Part shown: positions 29,270 through 37,843 of the stretch, piece by piece | How the letters are laid out: every line of letters starts with the position of its first letter | Numbering within the stretch: the first letter of the stretch is position 1 | Assembly: GCA_036796215.1 (NCBI GenBank) | Contig: DAIRDJ010000018.1 | Location: forward strand, 1-41,674 | Reading direction: 5' to 3' | DNA from: SLRI01 sp036796215 | Lineage (GTDB): Bacteria; Pseudomonadota; Alphaproteobacteria; Geminicoccales; Geminicoccaceae | Length of the DNA: 41,674 nucleotides | Program-made: the position numbers and the translations under genes | The notes under the pieces: model-generated | Databases searched by the model: none | The model's input: only the letters and a program-made list of their open reading frames with translations | Told to the model about the DNA's origin: nothing

Positions 29270-30490
29270 ATGCGCATCGGCATCCTCGGCGGCGACGGCT
29301 TTGTCGGTTGGCCCACGACCCTGCATCTTTCGGCCAAGGGCCACGAGGTGGTCATCGTCGACAGCCTGGTCAGGCGCGCCATCGACGGCGAGCTCGATGT
29401 CCAGTCGCTGACCCCGATCACCAGCCCCAAGGAGCGCCGCGACACCTGGGAGCAGTTGACCGGCCGGCATATCGGCCTTGAGCGGATCGATCTCGCCCGT
29501 GACTACGATGACCTCAAGACCTGGCTCGCCCGCTTCCGCCCGGATGCCGTGGTGCATCTGGCCGAGCAGCGCGCCGCCCCCTATTCGATGAAGTCGCCGC
29601 GGCACAAGCGCTACACCGTCGACAACAATGTCCGGGCCACCCACAACCTGCTCTGTGCGATCACCGAGCTCGATCTCGACACCCATCTCGTGCATCTGGG
29701 CACCATGGGGGTCTACGGCTACAGCACGGTTGGAGCACCCATCCCGGAGGGTTATCTGGACGTCAAGCTGGCGCTGCCCTCGGGCGAGCTCGCCGAGCAG
29801 GAGATCCTCTATCCGGGCAATCCGGGCAGCATCTACCACATGACCAAGTGCCTGGATCAGACGCTTTTCGCCTATTACGCCAAGAACGACGGCCTTCGGA
29901 TCACCGATCTGCACCAGGGCATCGTCTGGGGGACCAACACGCCCGAGACCGCGTCTGATCCCCGGCTGGTCAATCGCTTCGACTATGACGGCGACTACGG
30001 CACGGTGCTCAATCGCCTGCTGATCCAGGCGGCGATCGGCCATCCGCTCACCGTGCACGGCACGGGCGGGCAGACCCGGGCCTTCATCCATATCCGGGAT
30101 TCGGTGCGCTGCATCGAGCTCGCTTTGCTCAACCCGCCGGCCCGGGGCGATCGGGTCAAGATCTTCAACCAGATGACCGAGACGCATCGGGTGCGTGATC
30201 TCGCAAAGCTGGTCGCCGGCATGACCGGCGCGCGCATCGCCCATGTTACCAACCCGAGAAAGGAGGCGGCCGAGAACGACCTCGTGGTCGAGAACACGCA
30301 GTTCCTGGCCTTGGGGCTCGAGCCCACGACGCTGGCCGAGGGCCTGCTCGAGGAGGTCATCGAGGTAGCGAGCACCCATCGCGAGCGGGTCGATCTGCGG
30401 CGCATCCCGTGTGTCTCCGCCTGGACGAAGGAGATCGAGGCGGCGCTCGCCGAGGGGCGCAAGCCCAGGCTCGAGGTCGTGAATGGCTGA
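29270..30490 (+). CDS. sqdB: UDP-sulfoquinovose synthase
   Basis: Makes UDP-sulfoquinovose from UDP-glucose and sulfite, the head-group donor for the sulfolipid SQDG. The 406-residue SDR-type enzyme has the specific opening GILGGDGFVGWPT (4-16), catalytic T145 (GTMGVYG) and the pair Y189-x-x-x-K193 (YHMTK). It also has the family blocks RFDYDGDYGTVLNR, GGQTRAFIHIRDSVRCIELAL (in part) and FNQMTETHRVRDLA. The start has GGGAG eight bases upstream. It overlaps sqdD by eight bases, heading a tight three-gene operon in the same order as Rhodobacter sphaeroides sqdB-sqdD-sqdC. Confidence 0.95.
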   Translation: MRIGILGGDGFVGWPTTLHLSAKGHEVVIVDSLVRRAIDGELDVQSLTPITSPKERRDTWEQLTGRHIGLERIDLARDYDDLKTWLARFRPDAVVHLAEQRAAPYSMKSPRHKRYTVDNNVRATHNLLCAITELDLDTHLVHLGTMGVYGYSTVGAPIPEGYLDVKLALPSGELAEQEILYPGNPGSIYHMTKCLDQTLFAYYAKNDGLRITDLHQGIVWGTNTPETASDPRLVNRFDYDGDYGTVLNRLLIQAAIGHPLTVHGTGGQTRAFIHIRDSVRCIELALLNPPARGDRVKIFNQMTETHRVRDLAKLVAGMTGARIAHVTNPRKEAAENDLVVENTQFLALGLEPTTLAEGLLEEVIEVASTHRERVDLRRIPCVSAWTKEIEAALAEGRKPRLEVVNG

Positions 30491-31274
30491 GCCGGGGGCG
30501 TTCGCCACCCTCGTCACCAACCCGGACTACGCCAAGGGTGCCTTGGCCCTCGCCCGGTCGCTCGGCCGGGTGGGGGCGGGCTTCCCGCTGATCGTGCTGG
30601 CCACCGCCAATGCCGACGCGGATCTCGAGGCGCTCGAGGCCGAGGGCTGCCGCATCGTCCAGGTCAGCGCCCTGCCCGTTTCGGCCGACTTCACCGCCCG
30701 GCACAGCCGCGAGGCACAGCACACCGCCGCCCCCTTCACCAAGGGCCAGAAGCCCCGCTTTCACGATCCGCTCGATAATTTCGCCAAGCTGCGGCTCTGG
30801 CAGCTCGAGGCGTTCGAGCGCATCGTCTTTCTCGATGCCGACACCATCGTCCTCAAGCCCATCGACAAGCTCATGGGCTATCCCGAGTTCTCCGCCGCCC
30901 CCAATCTCTACGAGAGCGTCGCCGACTTCCATCGGCTGAACTCGGGGGTCTTCGTGGCGCGGCCCGATCCGCGCACCTTCGATGCGATGCTGGCCCGACT
31001 CGACGATGGTGCGACCTTCTGGCGGCGCACCGACCAGACCTTCCTCGAGACGTTCTTCCCCGACTGGCACGGGCTGCCCTGGACCATGAACGCCCTGCAA
31101 TACGCCTTTCTCAACCTGCCGTGCCTCTGGCACTGGCCGGCCATCCGCGTCGTCCACTACCAGTACGAGAAGCCCTGGGCGCTGCCTCATCCCAAGGCCG
31201 ACGCCTTGAAGCCGCTGATCGACCTCTGGTGGGCCGTGCACGACAACCGGCCCTTCCCGCCGATCCTGCAATGA
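30483..31274 (+). CDS. sqdD: Glycosyltransferase family 8, sulfolipid SqdD-like
   Basis: A 263-residue GT8 (glycogenin-like) glycosyltransferase with the nucleotide-sugar/metal motif D118-A-D120 (VFLDADTIVL) and NSGVFVARPD further on. In Rhodobacter, SqdD of this fold is the candidate enzyme moving sulfoquinovose from UDP to diacylglycerol. Its position between sqdB and an SDR gene, overlapping both (eight bases and ATGA), supports that role here. There is no membrane segment; it probably works at the inner face of the cytoplasmic membrane. The name rests on context as much as on sequence. Confidence 0.85.
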   Translation: MAEPGAFATLVTNPDYAKGALALARSLGRVGAGFPLIVLATANADADLEALEAEGCRIVQVSALPVSADFTARHSREAQHTAAPFTKGQKPRFHDPLDNFAKLRLWQLEAFERIVFLDADTIVLKPIDKLMGYPEFSAAPNLYESVADFHRLNSGVFVARPDPRTFDAMLARLDDGATFWRRTDQTFLETFFPDWHGLPWTMNALQYAFLNLPCLWHWPAIRVVHYQYEKPWALPHPKADALKPLIDLWWAVHDNRPFPPILQ

Positions 31275-32176
31275 AGGTGGCGCTTACCGGGGCCTCGGGG
31301 CTGGTCGGCCGCTTTCTCGTGGCCGATCTCCTGGCCCGTGGCTGCTCGGTCGGCGCCTGGACGCGCGGCCGGGCGCTGCCGCCCGAGGTGGCGCCGATTC
31401 CAGGCGATCTCGACGACCGGGAGTCTATGCGCGCCCTCTGCCGCGGTGCCGATCTCTTGATCCACGCCGCCTTCGACCACCTCCCCGGCCGCTATCGCGG
31501 CGGCGAAGGGGACGATCGGGAGGGCTTCGTCCGGCGCAACCTGCACGGCTCGCTCACTCTCCTGCGGACCGCCCGGTCCCTGGGCGTCGGCCGGGCCGTG
31601 GTCCTTTCCAGCCGGGCGGTGCTCGACGGCTGCCCGCCCGGCCGCCACGACGAGCGCATGGCACCCCGGCCGACGACGCTTTATGGCGAGGTCAAGGCGG
31701 CGCTGGAGGCCTTCGTCGAGGCCACCGGCAGGCACTGGCCGGTCACCGCCTTGCGGGCGACCGGTGTCTATGGCGTGACGACGCCGCTCGAGGCCAGCAA
31801 GTGGTTCGGACTGCTGCGCGACGCGCATGCCGGCCGACTGCCCGACGCCGACCGCGCCGCGACCGAGGTCCACGGCGCCGACCTTGCCGATGCGGTCTGG
31901 CGCCTGGCGACGGCGCCCGAAGCCGGCGGCCGGGTCTACAACTGCAGCGATCTGGTGGTTCGCACGTCGGAGGTGCTGCGGCTCGCCGGGATCGAGGCGG
32001 CGCTGCCACCCGCGGCCGCGCCGCCAGCGGTCATCCTCGACACCACGCGGCTGCGGGCGCTCGGCTGGCGACCCGGCGGCGAGGCTCGCCTGCGCGCGAC
32101 GGTGGCAGCGCTGTCGCCGCTCGGCCGGGGCTCCGAGCCGCCAGCCGCCCGGCGCGGCGGCGGCGAGCGCGTCTAG
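31271..32176 (+). CDS. sqdC: NAD-dependent epimerase/reductase, SqdC-like
   Basis: A 301-residue extended-SDR protein with the NAD(P) motif TGASGLVG (residues 6-13), a serine pair in VVLSSRAVLDG, and YGEVK as the Y-x-x-x-K catalytic pair. The sqdC product of Rhodobacter is a reductase-like protein of this fold needed for correct sulfolipid formation. Gene order and the 4-base overlap with sqdD suggest the same role. The C-terminal 20 residues (GSEPPAARRGGGERV) are low complexity. Biochemical function is unproven for the family. Confidence 0.72.
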   Translation: MKVALTGASGLVGRFLVADLLARGCSVGAWTRGRALPPEVAPIPGDLDDRESMRALCRGADLLIHAAFDHLPGRYRGGEGDDREGFVRRNLHGSLTLLRTARSLGVGRAVVLSSRAVLDGCPPGRHDERMAPRPTTLYGEVKAALEAFVEATGRHWPVTALRATGVYGVTTPLEASKWFGLLRDAHAGRLPDADRAATEVHGADLADAVWRLATAPEAGGRVYNCSDLVVRTSEVLRLAGIEAALPPAAAPPAVILDTTRLRALGWRPGGEARLRATVAALSPLGRGSEPPAARRGGGERV

Positions 32177-32402
32177 CCCGCCGGGTCGTGGGCCTCTCGA
32201 TCCGCCGCCACAGCCGGCCGACCGGAACACTGCGGCCGCAACCAGCGCCGCAGATCAATCACCGCTCGATGTTCACGGTTCCCTGGCAGGGCAAATTGAG
32301 CTAATAAGAGAATTCGTAAGTGGTGAAGCTTCGTCTGTGATTTGGCGTTTGGCCGAGAGGCAAGATGGCCTTAGATTTGCGGCCGTGCGTCGGGAGACGA
32401 CA

Positions 32403-33434
32403 ATGCTGACACGTTCGAGCCTTGGCACCGCCACCATCGGCGGCTGCCTGTTCGCCTTTTCACTGGCCACGGCCGATGTGGCCCGAGCACATCCGGGCGA
32501 TCCCTGCGACGGGCTGCCGCAGTGGCCGCTTTATGTGACCGGCCTGCCGGCCGAGCCGCTCGCCGAGTTTCTGCGCGCCAATCCGGAACTCGCACGCGCC
32601 TTCGTTCACGGCAAGGAGCGTGCCGTGACCATTCCGCTGGACGCTCTGGCCCTGCCGGACCCGCAGCCGCCGCTGGCCCAGCAGCAGGTCGCGGTGCCGG
32701 AGAGGATCATCGACGGCCTCGGCATCGATCTCGACGAAGACGTGCTCGTGCCGATCTTGCAGCGGCTGCATGAAGAGCCGCTCGGGGTTTACGACGAAGT
32801 GCCCGAGCAGCTGCGCGGCATTGCGGGTTTGACCACGGTGCTGTTCCTGCAGAAGGTCTATCCGCTGGACGCGGAAGAGCCGATCGCCAACAAGGTGATC
32901 AGCGGCAGGATCCGCGACTACATCTTCGTCGAAGCCACCGGCCACGGCCATCTCGCCGTCGACACCTGCATCGACGTTCTCGAGTTCGTGCAGGTCGGCG
33001 AGGATCGTCGCGAGTTCATCCACTGGGATATCGAGATCGCGCCGGGCGGCTTCGCGGCGGCGCCGCGAAAAGAACCAGAGGACCCCACCGACATTGCGGA
33101 CTATGCAGCCCCGTTCCCGGGTATCGACCTGGCCCTGCCGGCCTTCACGGTGGACCCGACCGATCCGCGCAGCCTCTGGCGTCGCGGCCTCGATCACAAG
33201 CTGCATGCCCGCGGCGAGACGGCGATCGACGTCACCGATATCCACTATCGCCGGCTCGCCGATCCGGAGCTCGAGCGCTTCGACGACAGCCATCCCTGGT
33301 ATCAGTCTACCCCGGCGAGCTGCGTCGATCTCTTCACCGAGGGCCCGCCGCCCGGAACGTTCGGCGAGCTCATGTCCGCCGACTACTGTCTCGGTCGCTG
33401 CGCCCACCCGATGATCGTCAACAGCGGCGAGTGA
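32403..33434 (+). CDS. Exported protein of unknown function
   Basis: I do not recognise this 343-residue protein. Residues 1-29 are a clear Sec signal peptide (hydrophobic ATIGGCLFAFSLATA, cleavage after VARA), leaving a mature protein that starts HPGDPCDGLPQ. The mature part is acidic, has few cysteines (near both ends and in DTCIDVLEF), and repeats Pro-rich turns such as LPDPQPPLA and KEPEDPTDIADYAAPFPG. It has no membrane helix or lipobox, so it is predicted periplasmic or secreted. The start has GGGAG seven bases before the ATG. It is followed after 43 bases by the cyclase-fold regulator and is 226 bases after sqdC; neither suggests a role. Confidence 0.75.
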   Translation: MLTRSSLGTATIGGCLFAFSLATADVARAHPGDPCDGLPQWPLYVTGLPAEPLAEFLRANPELARAFVHGKERAVTIPLDALALPDPQPPLAQQQVAVPERIIDGLGIDLDEDVLVPILQRLHEEPLGVYDEVPEQLRGIAGLTTVLFLQKVYPLDAEEPIANKVISGRIRDYIFVEATGHGHLAVDTCIDVLEFVQVGEDRREFIHWDIEIAPGGFAAAPRKEPEDPTDIADYAAPFPGIDLALPAFTVDPTDPRSLWRRGLDHKLHARGETAIDVTDIHYRRLADPELERFDDSHPWYQSTPASCVDLFTEGPPPGTFGELMSADYCLGRCAHPMIVNSGE

Positions 33435-33477
33435 GCGGCGGGGCGTCGACCCCGGCTGCAAGCGGAAAGGGAGCCGC

Positions 33478-36400
33478 GTGCACTGTCCCAGTTGCGCTTG
33501 CGAGAATGCTCTCGACCGGGCCACCTGCCGGCGCTGCGGCAGTCCTTTGCTCCAGCGCTGCTGGGCCTGCGGCCAGGACATGCCGGCGACCTTCCGCTAC
33601 TGCGGCGCCTGTGGTGCCTTGTGCCGCGGCAGCGCCTCGCCGCCCGGCGGCAGCGCCGAGGCGAGCGGGCCGGAGCCGGCGGAGCGGCGGCAACTGACCG
33701 TCTTCTTCGCCGATCTGGTCGGTTCTACAGCCCTCGCGCATCAGCTCGATCCGGAGGATCTGCGCGATCTGATGCGGCTCTATGCGACGCTCTCGGCCGA
33801 GGTCGTGGGCCGCTTCGGCGGGACGCTGGCCGAGGTCGCGGGCGACGGCACGATCGTCTATTTCGGGCATCCCAAGGCCTTCGAGGATGCCGCCGAGCGG
33901 GCGATCCTCGCCGGGCTCGCCCTGATCGAGGGCTTGCGCGGGCTCGCGCTGCCCGCACCGGTCGAGGTGCGCATCGGTATCGCCAGCGGCCTGATGATCG
34001 TCGGTGACCTGATCGAGACGGCCGGCATCCGCCAGCGCGAGATCGTGGGCTCGCCGGCCAATCTCGCAGCCCGCCTGCAAAAGCTGGCACCGCCGAACGG
34101 CGTGGTGATCGCTGCCGCCACCAAACGGCTCGTCGGCGGTGCCTTCGATCTGCTCCCGCTCGGCGCGCAACAGGTCGAGGGCTTTGCCGCACCGATCGAG
34201 GCGTTCGCGGTGCGGGCACCGCAGGCGGCGGCGAGCCGGTTCGAGGCGCATGCCGGCAATCGTCCGGGGCCGTTGATCGGCCGCCCGGCCGAATCGGCCC
34301 TGATCGAGGAGCGCTGGCGGCAGGCGCTGGCCGGCAACGGCGGCTGCGTGCTGATCAGGGGCGAGCCCGGCATCGGCAAGTCGCGGCTCGTCCGCGAGCT
34401 CGAGGACCGGGTCGCCCGGCAGGCGCACGGCCAGGTCAGTTTTGCCGGCTCACCGCTGCACCGCCATACGCCGTTTTTCGCGGTCTTCGGTGAGCGCCAG
34501 CTCGACGAGCCGGCCGGCAGCCGCGACCTGGCGCCGGATCGGCGGCGCGAGGCGCTGATCGAGGCGGCACTCGGCCAGCTGCTCGAGCGGGCAGCAACGC
34601 AGCCGCTGCTCGTGGTGTTCGAGGATGCGCAGTGGCTGGATGCGACCACGCTCGAGCTGGTCGGCCGCCTGGTCCGCGAAGCGGGGGCGGCGCCGATGCT
34701 GCTCGTCGTCACCTCGCGGCGCAGCTTCGTGCCGCCCTGGGACGGGCTCGACGAGGCGACGACGATCACCCTCGGTCCGCTCGACCGGGCGGCCAGTCGT
34801 CAGCTGGTCGAGCAGGTGCGCGGGTCACGGCCACTCGCCGAGGCGGTGGTGGCGGCGATCATCGAGCGCACCGACGGCATTCCGCTCTTCATCGAGGAGA
34901 CGACGCGGGCGGTGCTCGAGGCGGGCCTCCAGGCCGCGGCCGCGAATGCCGTGCCCGAGACGTTGCGCGACACGCTCATGGCGCGGCTCGATCGGCACGA
35001 GACCGGGCGAGCCGTGGCGCAGATCGCCGCCGCCATCGGCCGCAGCTTCAGCTACGAGGTCTTGGCGCTGATCGCGCCGATGCCGCCGGCCGCCCTGCAT
35101 GCCGCACTCGACAGCCTGCTCCAGAGCGACCTGATCTTTCAGGACGGGCTGCCGCCGCGCGCCAGCTACGTCTTCAAGCACGCGCTGATCCAGGAGATTG
35201 CCTACGAGAGCCAGCTCAAGCGCCGGCGCCGCTCGATCCACGGCCAGATAGCGGCCACTCTGCGGCGTCACTTTCCGGCGACGCCGGCCGACGAGCTCGG
35301 CCATCACCATGCCGAGGCAGGCGAGGTCGAGGCGGCGCTAGAGGCATTCGAGCACGCGGCCGATGACGCCATCAGTCGCTCGGCCAGCGCCGAGGCGGCC
35401 GCCCATCTCGCTCGCGCCCTGCAGCTGCTGTCGACGCTCGCGGCCGGCCCCGGGCGCGATCGCCGCGAGCTCGCGCTCGTCATCGCGCACGGCGCCCAGC
35501 TGGTCGCCGTCAGCGGCAACGCCGCGGACGAGGTCGGTCGGGCCTACGAGCGGGCACTCGCGCTCAGCCATGAGGTCGGCGAGCCGCGCCACGTCTTTCG
35601 CGCCCTGCGCGGCCTGCAAACTTTCCACATCGTGCGCGGCACGCTGACCGAGGCCAAGGCGATCGGCGAGCAGTTGCTCGCCGAGGCCGGGCGCGCCGAT
35701 GACGACGAGCTCCTGTTGCAGGCGCACCGGCCGCACGGGCTCTGTCTGCTCTACATGGGCGAGCTCGAGACCTCGCTGCACCATTCCACGATCGCAGCCT
35801 CGCTCTACGATCCCGAACGCCACGCCCGGCACCGCTTCGTCTACAATTCCGATCCAGGTGTTCTCGCCCATTGCAGCCTCGCCTGGGCGGAATGGCTCCT
35901 CGGCGACGCCGCAGCAGCCCGCCGCGCGAGTGCGCGTGCTCTCGCCCTCGCCGAGGCGCCGGAGCCGCATCCGCACAGCCGCGCCTTCGCGCTCAGCTTT
36001 CGCGCGTCGCTGGAGCAGTTCGACGGCGACCGGGACGCGGCGTGCGAGCAGGCTGAGGCGGTGCTCGCCCTCGCTACGCGCCACCGCTTCGCCTACTGGC
36101 TCGCCTGGGGCCACGCGATCCGTGGCTGGGCCATGGCCACCAGCCGGGGCAGCAGCGACGGTCTGGAGGAATGCCGGAGGGGCCTCGACACCTATCGCGC
36201 CACCGGCGCGGGCCTGATGGTTCCCTACTTTTCCGGCCTGCTCGCCGAGGCCTGCGGCAGCACCGGCCGGCTCGAGCTCGGACTGGAGGTGCTGGGACAG
36301 GCTCGTGCCGATGCCGAGGCGGGCGGGATCCGCTTCTACCTGCCATTCCTGCACCAGCTTCGTGCCGAGCTCCTCGAGGCCTCGGGCGCTGCCGAAGCGG

Positions 36401-36534
36401 CCGTGATCGCGGCCCTGCAGCAGGCACTGGGCGAGGCCGGAGCGCAAGGCTCGCGGCGGATCGAACGACGCGTTCAGGCAAAGCTCGACGCGCGACGAGC
36501 GACGCCGGCGCTCGCCCAGCAGCTGCTCGCTTGA
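33478..36534 (+). CDS. Zinc-ribbon, class III cyclase-fold, STAND-ATPase signalling protein
   Basis: A 1018-residue cytoplasmic protein. Residues 1-50 hold four C-x-x-C pairs (C3/C6, C17/C20, C28/C31, C42/C45), two zinc ribbons. Residues about 70-250 are a class III adenylate/guanylate cyclase domain with both metal aspartates (D79 in FFADLVGSTALA, D123 in AGDGTIVYFG) and the transition-state N-x-x-x-R (N195, R199). Residues about 265-560 are an AAA/STAND ATPase with Walker A GEPGIGKS (295-302) and Walker B-like LLVVFEDAQWLD. The rest is TPR-like helical repeats. It starts at GTG 33478 with AAGGGAG upstream. It probably makes cAMP in response to a signal sensed by the repeats; the signal is unknown. 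Confidence 0.88.
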   Translation: MHCPSCACENALDRATCRRCGSPLLQRCWACGQDMPATFRYCGACGALCRGSASPPGGSAEASGPEPAERRQLTVFFADLVGSTALAHQLDPEDLRDLMRLYATLSAEVVGRFGGTLAEVAGDGTIVYFGHPKAFEDAAERAILAGLALIEGLRGLALPAPVEVRIGIASGLMIVGDLIETAGIRQREIVGSPANLAARLQKLAPPNGVVIAAATKRLVGGAFDLLPLGAQQVEGFAAPIEAFAVRAPQAAASRFEAHAGNRPGPLIGRPAESALIEERWRQALAGNGGCVLIRGEPGIGKSRLVRELEDRVARQAHGQVSFAGSPLHRHTPFFAVFGERQLDEPAGSRDLAPDRRREALIEAALGQLLERAATQPLLVVFEDAQWLDATTLELVGRLVREAGAAPMLLVVTSRRSFVPPWDGLDEATTITLGPLDRAASRQLVEQVRGSRPLAEAVVAAIIERTDGIPLFIEETTRAVLEAGLQAAAANAVPETLRDTLMARLDRHETGRAVAQIAAAIGRSFSYEVLALIAPMPPAALHAALDSLLQSDLIFQDGLPPRASYVFKHALIQEIAYESQLKRRRRSIHGQIAATLRRHFPATPADELGHHHAEAGEVEAALEAFEHAADDAISRSASAEAAAHLARALQLLSTLAAGPGRDRRELALVIAHGAQLVAVSGNAADEVGRAYERALALSHEVGEPRHVFRALRGLQTFHIVRGTLTEAKAIGEQLLAEAGRADDDELLLQAHRPHGLCLLYMGELETSLHHSTIAASLYDPERHARHRFVYNSDPGVLAHCSLAWAEWLLGDAAAARRASARALALAEAPEPHPHSRAFALSFRASLEQFDGDRDAACEQAEAVLALATRHRFAYWLAWGHAIRGWAMATSRGSSDGLEECRRGLDTYRATGAGLMVPYFSGLLAEACGSTGRLELGLEVLGQARADAEAGGIRFYLPFLHQLRAELLEASGAAEAAVIAALQQALGEAGAQGSRRIERRVQAKLDARRATPALAQQLLA

Positions 36535-36568
36535 GCGCCGGTCGAGCGCGAGGCCCCGATCGGCGGGT

Positions 36569-37780
36569 TCACCGCCGCTGGGCGAGGGCTCGGATGCGCA
36601 AGCGGAGGGCGTTGAGTTTGATGAAGCCTTCGGCGTCTTTTTGGTCATAGACGGTGTCGGCTTCGAAGGTGGCGTAGTCTTCGCTGTAGAGGCTGACCGG
36701 GGATTTGCGGCCGACGACGGTGACGCTGCCCTTGTAGAGCTTGAGGCGGACGGTGCCGGTGACGTGTGTCTGGCTCTGGTCGATCAGCGCCTGGAGCATC
36801 TCGCGTTCGGGGCTGAACCAGTAGCCGTTGTAGATCAGTTCGGCGTAGCGGGGCATCAGCTCGTCCTTGAGGTGGGCGGCGCCGCGGTCGAGAGTGATGC
36901 TTTCGATGCCGCGGTGGGCGGCCAAGAGGACGGTGCCGCCCGGGGTTTCGTAGACGCCTCTCGACTTCATGCCGACATAGCGGTTCTCGACCAGATCCAG
37001 CCGGCCGATGCCGTTCGCGCCGGCGAGGTCGTTGAGCCGGCGGAGCAGGTTGGCGGGTGAGAGGGGCTCGCCGTCGACGCTCACCGCATCGCCCTTGTCG
37101 AAGCCGATCTCGACATAGGTCGGCCGCTCGGGGGCGAGCTCGGGGCTGACCGAGCGGGTGAACATCTCCTCGTCGGCCTCGACCCAGGGGTCCTCGAGCG
37201 CCAGGCCCTCGTAGGAGATGTGCAGGAGGTTGGCGTCGGTGGAGTAGGGGGGCGTGCCGCGCTTGCCGCGGGGGATCGGGATCTGCCGGCGTTCGGCATA
37301 CTCGATCAGCTTGTCGCGGCTGTTCAGGTCCCAAAGGCGCCAGGGGGCGATCACCTTGATGCCGGGATCGAGGGCGTAGCAGCCGAGCTCGAAGCGGACC
37401 TGGTCGTTGCCCTTGCCCGTCGCCCCGTGCGCCACGGCATCGCCACCCACCATGTGCGCGATCTCGATCAGGCGCTTGGCGATCAAGGGCCGGGCGATCG
37501 AGGTGCCGAGGAGATAGGTGCCCTCATAGACCGTGTTCGCCCGGAACATGGGGTAGACGAAGTCGCGGACGAACTCCTCCTGGAGATCCTCGATATGGAT
37601 CTCCTTGACCCCCATCAGCTCGGCCTTGGCGCGGGCGGGCTCGAGCTCCTCGCCCTGGCCGAGGTCGGCGGTGAAGGTGGCCACCTCGCAGCCATAGGTG
37701 TCCTGCAGCCAGCGCAGGATGACGGAGGTGTCGAGGCCGCCGGAATAGGCGAGCACCACCTTCTTGGGATTGCCGGTCAT
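36569..37780 (-). CDS. argG: Argininosuccinate synthase
   Basis: Condenses citrulline and aspartate with ATP in arginine biosynthesis. The 403-residue length is normal. The ATP-pyrophosphatase loop AYSGGLDTS (10-18) and family blocks HGATGKGNDQVRFE, GKRGTPPYSTDANLLHISYEG and ENRYVGMKSRG are intact. The ATG at 37780 lies at the end of a 20-base tandem duplication. The likely original Shine-Dalgarno (GAGGACCCGCC) now precedes the upstream copy, which opens a 7-codon ORF ending exactly over this ATG (ATGA). Translation probably depends on reinitiation from that mini-ORF. Confidence 0.97.
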   Translation of the reverse strand: MTGNPKKVVLAYSGGLDTSVILRWLQDTYGCEVATFTADLGQGEELEPARAKAELMGVKEIHIEDLQEEFVRDFVYPMFRANTVYEGTYLLGTSIARPLIAKRLIEIAHMVGGDAVAHGATGKGNDQVRFELGCYALDPGIKVIAPWRLWDLNSRDKLIEYAERRQIPIPRGKRGTPPYSTDANLLHISYEGLALEDPWVEADEEMFTRSVSPELAPERPTYVEIGFDKGDAVSVDGEPLSPANLLRRLNDLAGANGIGRLDLVENRYVGMKSRGVYETPGGTVLLAAHRGIESITLDRGAAHLKDELMPRYAELIYNGYWFSPEREMLQALIDQSQTHVTGTVRLKLYKGSVTVVGRKSPVSLYSEDYATFEADTVYDQKDAEGFIKLNALRLRIRALAQRR

Positions 37781-37802
37781 GGCTTGGGATTGCCGGTCAT
37801 GG
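37763..37802 (-). repeat. Perfect 20-bp tandem duplication over the argG start
   Basis: The 20-base unit CTTGGGATTGCCGGTCATGG (plus strand) occurs twice back to back, at 37763-37782 and 37783-37802. It duplicates the first six codons and the ATG of argG, but 20 is not a multiple of three, so the two starts are in different frames. Confidence 0.97.
37777..37800 (-). CDS. Seven-codon upstream ORF overlapping the argG start
   Basis: Created by the duplication: ATG at 37800 begins M-T-G-N-P-K-P and its TGA (37779-37777) overlaps the argG ATG (37780-37778). GAGG lies seven bases before the upstream ATG, so this mini-ORF has the better ribosome-binding site. It could act as a coupling leader for argG; a product role for the peptide is unlikely. 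Confidence 0.5.
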   Translation of the reverse strand: MTGNPKP

Positions 37803-37843
37803 CGGGTCCTCGATGGACGATGGGGATGGTCGAAGCGTGGGGC

